Shown here in pieces: positions 1 through 4,180 of a stretch of DNA of 5,156 nt. The DNA comes from an archaeon. Lineage in GTDB: Archaea; Asgardarchaeota; Heimdallarchaeia; Hodarchaeales; S146-22. The translations under genes and the position numbers were made by a program. The notes beneath the pieces were generated by a model, which searched no databases, was not told the origin of the DNA, and saw only the letters and a program-made list of their open reading frames with translations. Numbering within the stretch: position 1 is the stretch's first letter; each line of letters starts with the position of its first letter. The DNA is taken from NCBI GenBank assembly GCA_024276395.1, contig JAJRXH010000552.1, positions 1 to 5,156 of the forward strand. The letters run 5' to 3'.

Positions 1-1
1 A

Positions 2-100
2 AAATGTCAAGCAATCTTAATGTACTTATTCATCATAGGATTATGCTCTGTTCACCAGATTTTAGAGTTTTATTCACAGCAAAGTATCATTAACAACTAA
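2..100 (+). CDS. possible C-terminal tail of an upstream plus-strand membrane protein (5' end outside window)
   Basis: Reading from base 2, an open frame runs without a stop from the window edge to TAA at 98-100 (32 visible codons). Its translation holds a strongly hydrophobic stretch (AILMYLFIIGLCSV, about residues 4-17) followed by a short polar tail ending SQQSIINN. This looks like a last transmembrane helix with a short exposed C terminus. It would converge on the minus-strand gene that ends at 131, leaving a 30-base gap. Frame 1 is also open up to a TAA at 91-93, but reads as a less protein-like mix, so frame 2 is preferred. A run of this length can be open by chance; only sequence left of the window would settle it. 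Confidence 0.25.
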   Translation, partial: KCQAILMYLFIIGLCSVHQILEFYSQQSIINN

Positions 101-130
101 GTCCGAACAAACAACAGCAAGATTAATATT

Positions 131-931
131 TCATTGGCGTCTTTTTTCCTTTTTTCCTATTTGGTTAATTCTCTCACAACACAGCAAGAATAATTGTTTC
201 ACTACTTTCATATCCAAGTTCTTATTCAGTTTAATGAAAATTTTCACGTGAGGACGATCTTTCTTGCTCGATACGATAGACAACCTAACTAAATGGTCCT
301 TGAGTGCATATAACAAGGTAGGAAACAATAGCTCTTCTTTGTTGACTGATTTCGCTCTATCTTTCTCGGAACCGACCTTTTTCGACTCACCAAAAAATAA
401 TCTTCGTGCAAACCCAATGGATGTGGTCTTGATCAAATATTGGTCGTCTATCTGACTAATACCAACACGAAAGTCATCTAATTTTACTAGAAAGTCTGAC
501 TGTTTTTTGATCTGATATTCGAGTTTTCTCGGAATGACATACAAGTCAGCTGAAGGTATCACTCGTGGATCTCCTTCAAGCCCTATCACATCATTAGGTT
601 GAGTGATGCAGGCAATGATTGATGAAAGGAGGATGTGCCTATCCTCCAATGCATAGATGACCAAAAAATTTTGCATGGGAGCATTTCCTTTCGGTTCCCC
701 AATAACCACGGAACCCACAGCACTACGCTGTGTTTTATCCTCTTCCATTGAGTTTATCACATCACGCCAGAGCTTGCGAAGTGTTTCAGTCGTTCTTTCC
801 ATGATTTGATAATTTTTTTTTCTTCCAGCCCAAAGCATGTAAATGGTAAGTAAAATCACTAATGCTGGAGGTGAAAATGCAATGATGTAATCTATAACAC
901 CTAATTGAGCTAACAATGCTAAAATCCTCAC
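131..931 (-). CDS. single-pass membrane-anchored protein of unknown function (266 aa)
   Basis: I do not recognise this protein by name. Residues about 15-35 form one hydrophobic transmembrane segment (IIAFSPPALVILLTIYMLWA), immediately followed by RKK. By the positive-inside rule this places the short N terminus outside and the large remainder in the cytoplasm. Residues 40-65 look like a charged helix, 85-180 a mixed alpha/beta domain, 181-200 a charged linker, and 201-255 a second small domain with a Cys-Cys pair at 251-252. The end is lysine/arginine-rich. An N-terminal anchor, a charged helix and a small globular domain recall single-pass archaeal proteins of unknown function, but this is memory of layout, not a match. 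The GTG start at 929-931 has no Shine-Dalgarno site upstream and would have to be leaderless or weakly initiated. A TTG at 914-916 lies 9 bases after GTGAGG (926-931) and would give 261 residues without changing the membrane segment. The gene is divergent from the next one and convergent with whatever ends near base 100. Confidence 0.8.
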   Translation of the reverse strand: MRILALLAQLGVIDYIIAFSPPALVILLTIYMLWAGRKKNYQIMERTTETLRKLWRDVINSMEEDKTQRSAVGSVVIGEPKGNAPMQNFLVIYALEDRHILLSSIIACITQPNDVIGLEGDPRVIPSADLYVIPRKLEYQIKKQSDFLVKLDDFRVGISQIDDQYLIKTTSIGFARRLFFGESKKVGSEKDRAKSVNKEELLFPTLLYALKDHLVRLSIVSSKKDRPHVKIFIKLNKNLDMKVVKQLFLLCCERINQIGKKEKRRQ

Positions 932-1016
932 ATCATCGTTAATGAATGGTCATGACTAACTCCAATTACTACCTTTTTAAGCATCAAGCTTGGAGCAACC
1001 ATCTGGAGGATTTCTG
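932..1016. promoter_or_regulatory. divergent promoter region between the membrane-anchored protein and the acidic protein
   Basis: This spacer must drive both flanking genes. The plus strand has a TATA-like TTTTTAA at 974-980, about 40 bases before the ATG at 1017. With the usual archaeal spacing of about 25 bases, transcription would begin near 1002, just before the Shine-Dalgarno site. The same box reads TTAAAAA on the minus strand and could in principle serve the leftward gene, with a start near 952. A perfect 8-base palindrome, GTCATGAC, lies at 949-956 and is a possible but weak operator candidate. Promoter positions are inferred from spacing only. Confidence 0.45.
1005..1010 (+). promoter_or_regulatory. 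Shine-Dalgarno site GGAGGA that fixes the start of the acidic protein
   Basis: GGAGGA ends 6 bases before an ATG at 1017-1019, which is near-ideal spacing. The longer open frame would begin at a TTG at 990-992. That would put this site inside the coding region and leave the TTG without one, so the ATG is chosen. Confidence 0.75.
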
Positions 1017-1556
1017 ATGGAAGTACCAATCAAAGCACGTGCGGTATTTGTCGTACATCCAACGACCATTCAAGAAGAATTATATTATTTTTATCATGAC
1101 CCAGAACGAATATATCAACAAATGACAGCAGATGGTTCTTTAACTGCTGAATTAGAACGAATTGCTAATAACTTGCAAGAATACTTGAGAATGGACCAGA
1201 CACGAGTCAATGGCAATCTAGTCGACATGATTGTCGAAGATGCTTTCCTTGAATTTGATCAAGGTGAAGCAACAAAACCCGTTTTGAATTTTTCCATTGA
1301 ATCAGAACCATTCCGATTGCGACATGGGGAAAATGAAATTACCTTGGATGCTGAAGAAGAGGATGCCCCTTATTATTGCGAAGCAGAATGGTGGTTCCCA
1401 GGAACGTTATTAGAAATTGAGACCGCAATGGAGATCAAGATTCTCAAGGAGAACGCCATTCTTCTCCATGCCAATAAAGGCGATCCAATGGGAGGTTTTG
1501 AGGTTTTCAAGTTTTGGTATGATCCCACCAAAAGCATTAGTTACAACTTAGATTGA
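1017..1556 (+). CDS. small acidic protein of unknown function (179 aa)
   Basis: I do not recognise this family. The protein has no signal peptide or membrane segment and is probably cytoplasmic. A short beta strand (ARAVFVV, about residues 8-13) leads into a helical stretch around 16-58. Alternating strand-like segments follow to the end, including VLNFSIESEPFRLRH (89-103), a very acidic turn DAEEED (111-116), and a tryptophan-rich EWWFPG motif (124-129). The C-terminal part carries LLHANKGDPMGGFEVFKFWY (149-168). The only cysteine, at 121, makes a zinc site unlikely. The composition is strongly acidic. The open frame is clean, has codon use like its neighbours, and has its own promoter-like box and a strong Shine-Dalgarno site, so it is very likely a real gene. 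It is monocistronic here, divergent from the gene on its left and convergent with the gene on its right. No function is proposed. Confidence 0.85.
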   Translation: MEVPIKARAVFVVHPTTIQEELYYFYHDPERIYQQMTADGSLTAELERIANNLQEYLRMDQTRVNGNLVDMIVEDAFLEFDQGEATKPVLNFSIESEPFRLRHGENEITLDAEEEDAPYYCEAEWWFPGTLLEIETAMEIKILKENAILLHANKGDPMGGFEVFKFWYDPTKSISYNLD

Positions 1557-1613
1557 ATGAGCAAAAATCACCAATGTAAAAAATGATTTCTCTCCTCCCC
1601 CGTTTTTAAATCT
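1557..1613. terminator. convergent gene-end region with T-runs on both strands
   Basis: Two genes end tail to tail here, 57 bases apart. On the plus strand a pyrimidine-only tract (1587-1601) is followed by T5 at 1603-1607, a typical archaeal U-rich stop for the acidic-protein transcript. On the minus strand the runs A6 (1578-1583) and A5 (1563-1567) read as T6 and T5, suitable for ending the coiled-coil gene. No hairpin is evident, which is normal for archaeal termination. Confidence 0.5.
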
Positions 1614-2156
1614 TTAGAGCACCTTTTTCTCCAATAAGCGACGAGATTTCTCGAAGTATACCTCTAATCGTTGTAAGATCTGATCAATGGAGGCGATGAC
1701 GCGTGATTTCAAATCATCATTTACAAAAATCTTAAACAATTGTTCAATGGAGTCTTGCTGGTTTTGATCCCATTCAGAAAGACCGTTGTTATGTAGCTTG
1801 GCATATGCTATTCGACCATATTCCTTCAATAGCTCAGGTGCCTTATGAACCAATCGGATGTACTCTTCAATAAGTTCTTGTGCTTCTGTCGGAAAGTCCC
1901 ACAACTCAATGCCGTATACCTCTGAAATTTTGGCTTCTAAATCATAAATCAAGTGAGTAAATTCCTCAATTTTTTCTGAGGCCTTGCGCAACGTTTCTTC
2001 AAATACTCCGGAAGCAACATCTTCTTCTAGATTCCTAAGTAATCCTTCTATCTCTTGGCTTTGATCTATTATCTGCTTCTTAAATTCCGCGAGATCTTGC
2101 TTCCAACGAGAAATATCTGCCGCTAAACTCATTGAGGTTCGGAATTCTTCCTCCAT
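1614..2156 (-). CDS. all-helical, probable coiled-coil protein of unknown function (180 aa)
   Basis: The translation is almost wholly helix-forming, charged and without cysteine. Residues about 12-82 carry a heptad-like spacing of hydrophobic residues among Glu/Lys/Gln (for example FKKQIIDQSQEIEGLLRNLE, 25-44), suggesting a coiled coil. A break at YGIELWDFPTE (81-91) is followed by two or three further helices (92-125 and 130-178), ending in a basic SRRLLEKKVL. There is no signal peptide, membrane segment or known catalytic motif. It could be a structural or adaptor protein, but that is only a guess from shape. Start choice is firm: ATG at 2154-2156 sits 10 bases after AGGAGG. The doubtful frame at 2189-2461 lies 32 bases upstream on the same strand, so co-transcription is possible if that frame is real. 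No functional link to gatDE can be shown. Confidence 0.85.
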   Translation of the reverse strand: MEEEFRTSMSLAADISRWKQDLAEFKKQIIDQSQEIEGLLRNLEEDVASGVFEETLRKASEKIEEFTHLIYDLEAKISEVYGIELWDFPTEAQELIEEYIRLVHKAPELLKEYGRIAYAKLHNNGLSEWDQNQQDSIEQLFKIFVNDDLKSRVIASIDQILQRLEVYFEKSRRLLEKKVL

Positions 2157-2166
2157 AAAAAGAACG

Positions 2167-2172
2167 CCTCCT
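2167..2172 (-). promoter_or_regulatory. Shine-Dalgarno site AGGAGG of the coiled-coil gene
   Basis: On the minus strand AGGAGG precedes the ATG at 2154-2156 by 10 bases. It is one of the strongest ribosome sites in the window and supports this start. Confidence 0.75.
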
Positions 2173-2181
2173 TATAGAAAT

Positions 2182-2203
2182 GCTTATTTTACCAAATAAA
2201 AGC
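2182..2203 (-). promoter_or_regulatory. TATA-like box within an imperfect inverted repeat upstream of the coiled-coil gene
   Basis: The minus strand reads GCTTTTATTTGGTAAAATAAGC. Its TTTTATTT part is centred near 2198, which would place a transcription start near 2173, just ahead of the AGGAGG site. The arms GCTTATTT and AAATAAAAGC (plus-strand view) pair around TACC with a two-base bulge, so a regulator site or weak hairpin is possible. It also contains the stop codon of the doubtful upstream frame (2189-2191). AT-rich inverted repeats arise easily by chance. Confidence 0.35.
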
Positions 2204-2461
2204 GTGGTTAGTCTCTTTTCCAAGAAAAGATTCAAAGACATTCACTGATAAAAGAGTGTTACCGTTCTTGCTTTGGTTGGTGAGATTCATCACTGAACGG
2301 TTGAGTACAAACGAAAAAAAGAGAGATTTATGGTGTTGTCGATGATCGCTGGTACTTACAAGTTCTAGAGCAACAGACAAGCCACTCATTCCTCCTAGCT
2401 GCACGGCATCTATTGTAGTATCGACAACATCATCGAGGTTCTTTGGAGGCACTGCTTCCAC
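2189..2461 (-). CDS. doubtful 90-codon open frame, possible small or decayed gene
   Basis: A GTG-initiated frame runs from 2461 to TAA at 2189-2191. The first 40 residues look protein-like (NLDDVVDTTIDAVQLGGMSG, residues 8-27). The rest is rich in Ser, Asn and Val with no recognisable domain, motif or membrane segment. There is no Shine-Dalgarno site before the GTG, and an in-frame stop lies only eight codons upstream. A TTTTAATT box centred near 2486 is about 25 bases before the GTG, which would fit a leaderless transcript. The frame also overlaps a long inverted repeat (2330-2433), so the region may be a structured RNA or a gene remnant instead. I consider a functional protein less likely than not. 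Confidence 0.3.
   Translation of the reverse strand: MEAVPPKNLDDVVDTTIDAVQLGGMSGLSVALELVSTSDHRQHHKSLFFSFVLNRSVMNLTNQSKNGNTLLSVNVFESFLGKETNHAFIW
2330..2433. repeat. 14-base-pair inverted repeat around a 76-base loop
   Basis: The arm ATGGTGTTGTCGAT at 2330-2343 pairs with ATCGACAACATCAT at 2420-2433. In a plus-strand RNA all 14 positions pair, 13 as Watson-Crick and one as G-U (2333 with 2430). A minus-strand RNA has an A-C mismatch at that point. One more G-U (2344 with 2419) could extend the plus-strand stem. No known RNA family is recognised and no T-run follows the stem. The repeat could be a non-coding RNA stem, a recombination or insertion scar, or chance. Confidence 0.5.
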
Positions 2462-2641
2462 CGCTGGGATAGAAAATTGAAATTAAAATGCTGATTTCAT
2501 TGTCTGTTAATGAACTCGTTGAAACTACGGAAACTTTACCACAATTATAGACAGATTTTGGAACTATAAAAACATTGCTATTATCTCCATCCGTATTCAA
2601 CATTTACAAGCAATTACTTGAAATTTTCTCTATTTCTACAT
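2462..2641. other. AT-rich intergenic spacer with TATA-like boxes on both strands
   Basis: No supportable gene lies here in any frame. It contains CTATAAAAAC at 2564-2573, a good TATA-type box as read on the plus strand. Its complement GTTTTTATAG could serve a minus-strand transcript starting near 2543 and running into the doubtful frame or the inverted repeat. An imperfect palindrome CAAGCAATTACTTG (12 of 14 symmetric) lies at 2607-2620. No tRNA-like cloverleaf or TTCGA arm was found. Confidence 0.4.
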
Positions 2642-2670
2642 AAAAAGTAAAAATTACACGATTCGTGTAA
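2642..2670 (-). terminator. hairpin plus T-run terminator after gatD
   Basis: On the minus strand the perfect palindrome TTACACGA-A-TCGTGTAA (2670 down to 2654) begins 19 bases after the gatD stop. It folds as a 7-base-pair stem with a 3-base loop. T5 follows directly (2653-2649), with a second T5 at 2646-2642. This has the form of a bacterial-style intrinsic terminator; archaea usually need only the T-run, so the hairpin may add efficiency or 3'-end stability. It should end the gatE-gatD transcript. Confidence 0.75.
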
Positions 2671-2689
2671 CATTCACCATTTTCTGAAT

Positions 2690-4114
2690 TCATCTCACGA
2701 CACTGAATATTTCACGATCTAAGTGTTCACCACGCACGTTTTGCAGCATATAGTCTCTCACCATCTTGGTATCTTCAGCATATCTAGCGAGACCATGTGC
2801 TAACTTTACGAAAGCCACCTCGGGAAGCATGCTACCTCCTGGAATGACGCCAGCCTTCAACAGATCCCTCCCAGTTTCATATACTGTCATCCCGATAAAC
2901 CCATGGATGCACTGCGATGTCATCACCAACACGACACCTTCTTCAATGGCTCTTTCAATGGAAGGAAGAAATCTTTGTGAATTCACGTGTCCAAGTCCCG
3001 TTCCGAGTAACACTATTCCCTTGTATCCCTTATCAACCAAGAAATCTAGAATTTCTGGATCCTGATTTGGATGAAAATAGAGCATCGTTGTTTTATCCTC
3101 AAAAACTGGATGAAAAGTCATTTCATCTTGACGGGATGATGATCTTCTCTTAATGGTACCAACCAGGAGCTCATCATTCCAATTGATGGTACCATCAAGA
3201 TCTACATTACCTAAGGGAAGAGTAGATATGCTTTGAAAGGCAGTACGTCTAGAGGTGTGCATTTTTCTAACTCGAACTCCGCGATGAATGGCCATTCTTG
3301 AATCGGATGATTCTTCATGCATCACGACCACTACCTCGGCCAAGTCCGCCCGTGCCGCCACCTGCACGGCACCCATAAAGTTGTAAAAGGCATCAGACGA
3401 GGGTCTATCAGAAGAGCGTTGTGATCCAGTCAGCACGATGGGAACAGAAAGATTATCAATGGCAAAAGAAACCGCTGCCGCGGTATAACTCATCGTGTCG
3501 GTGCCATGAGTTAACACGATACCTTTTACAGATTCATCTTGTAATTCGGATTCTATTTCCTGCAAAATTATCCGATAATGCTGAAAAGTCATCGATTCGG
3601 AGAACAAGTCAAAAAGTAAACGAGGTTGCACGTTAGCGACCTCAGCAACTTCAGGAAATAGAGAAAAAAGTTCATCGGGAGTAATTGCTGGGATCACACC
3701 TCCCGTGCGATAGTCCAAGCGTGAAGCAATGGTTCCACCACATCCCAGAACTGGAATTTTTGGAAGATTGGGATCTGGTCTTACCGATGTCTTTGGGACG
3801 GCATACCTCCCTTCAGATCTACCGAGCTTTTTAACGTTTTCTATTGATTTTATCCGAATTCCTGTGTTATATCCCGTAGGTAACTTGACAGTAAGTACCC
3901 CATCTATCGCCAGCTCACTTCGGGGTAAGATGATGGCCTCAAGTTTTACTCCATCCTTTGTCGTTAATTGAACGACATCCCATACCTTGAGATTATTATC
4001 CAAAAGCCATTTTTTGGTTTCTTCACGGTATCCTTGATATTCTGAGTGATTTGATGATTCTGAGCTATCCTTTTTTACCTCATTTTTTTTTCGTGATCTA
4101 GATTTTCGTGACAT
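2690..4114 (-). CDS. gatD: GatD, amidase subunit of archaeal Glu-tRNA(Gln) amidotransferase (474 aa)
   Basis: GatD belongs to the type I L-asparaginase family. It hydrolyses glutamine and supplies ammonia to GatE, which converts Glu-tRNA(Gln) to Gln-tRNA(Gln) in the cytoplasm. Residues about 1-30 are a basic, serine-rich extension with no obvious fold. Residues 41-97 match the GatD-specific N-terminal beta domain (TGYNTGIRIKSIENVKKLG, 80-98). The asparaginase domain follows. Catalytic residues expected for the family are present: Thr128 in GGTIASRLDYRTGG, Thr205-Asp206 in LTHGTDTM, and Lys284 in RKMHTSRR. The C-terminal asparaginase lobe is complete (GTGLGHVN at 371-378, TSQCIHG at 399-405). 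Two departures from the motifs I remember are a Thr at 291 where the motif usually reads RRDAF, and a Cys at 125 before GGTIA where Thr or Ser is usual. The ATG at 4112-4114 is chosen because GGTGAGG lies just upstream; a GTG at 4121-4123 would add three residues and overlap that site. The gatE neighbour and the N-terminal domain distinguish it from a free asparaginase. Confidence 0.96.
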   Translation of the reverse strand: MSRKSRSRKKNEVKKDSSESSNHSEYQGYREETKKWLLDNNLKVWDVVQLTTKDGVKLEAIILPRSELAIDGVLTVKLPTGYNTGIRIKSIENVKKLGRSEGRYAVPKTSVRPDPNLPKIPVLGCGGTIASRLDYRTGGVIPAITPDELFSLFPEVAEVANVQPRLLFDLFSESMTFQHYRIILQEIESELQDESVKGIVLTHGTDTMSYTAAAVSFAIDNLSVPIVLTGSQRSSDRPSSDAFYNFMGAVQVAARADLAEVVVVMHEESSDSRMAIHRGVRVRKMHTSRRTAFQSISTLPLGNVDLDGTINWNDELLVGTIKRRSSSRQDEMTFHPVFEDKTTMLYFHPNQDPEILDFLVDKGYKGIVLLGTGLGHVNSQRFLPSIERAIEEGVVLVMTSQCIHGFIGMTVYETGRDLLKAGVIPGGSMLPEVAFVKLAHGLARYAEDTKMVRDYMLQNVRGEHLDREIFSVVR

Positions 4115-4117
4115 CAA

Positions 4118-4124
4118 CCTCACC
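4118..4124 (-). promoter_or_regulatory. Shine-Dalgarno site GGTGAGG that fixes the gatD start; 66-base gatE-gatD gap
   Basis: GGTGAGG on the minus strand ends 3 bases before the ATG at 4112-4114, with its GGTGA core 5 bases away. A possible weak internal TATA-like GTTAATTTAC (4155-4146) would place a start near 4125. The 66-base gap between gatE and gatD therefore allows either read-through from gatE or an additional gatD promoter. Confidence 0.6.
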
Positions 4125-4180
4125 TTTCTTGCCTCATTAGTAGTAGTAAATTAACTTCATTCTCTTCTCGTACTTGTTGT

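Noticed and set aside
264..455. 63-codon plus-strand open frame
   Set aside because: It lies wholly inside the membrane-anchored protein gene on the other strand, has no ribosome site and no protein-like pattern; it is a shadow frame.
949..956. GTCATGAC palindrome as an operator in the divergent promoter
   Set aside because: An 8-base palindrome is expected by chance in a window this size and it does not extend beyond those bases; it is mentioned only in the promoter entry.
990..1016. TTG start giving nine extra residues on the acidic protein
   Set aside because: The ATG at 1017 has GGAGGA at ideal distance, whereas the TTG has none and would bury that site in the coding region.
2281..2300. 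C/D-box small RNA suggested by GTGATGA on the minus strand
   Set aside because: No CTGA D box follows at a suitable distance on that strand and no second box pair is present.
2462..2689. tRNA, CRISPR array or insertion sequence in the spacer before gatD
   Set aside because: No cloverleaf arms, no regularly spaced direct repeats and no transposase-like frame are visible.
2766..3971. Four plus-strand open frames of 71-99 codons within gatD (2766-3065, 2917-3153, 3421-3636, 3729-3971)
   Set aside because: All are antisense to the confidently identified gatD, lack ribosome sites and have compositions expected of complementary-strand shadows.
2690..4114. Free L-asparaginase instead of GatD
   Set aside because: The GatD-type N-terminal domain precedes the asparaginase domain and gatE is the neighbouring gene on the same strand.
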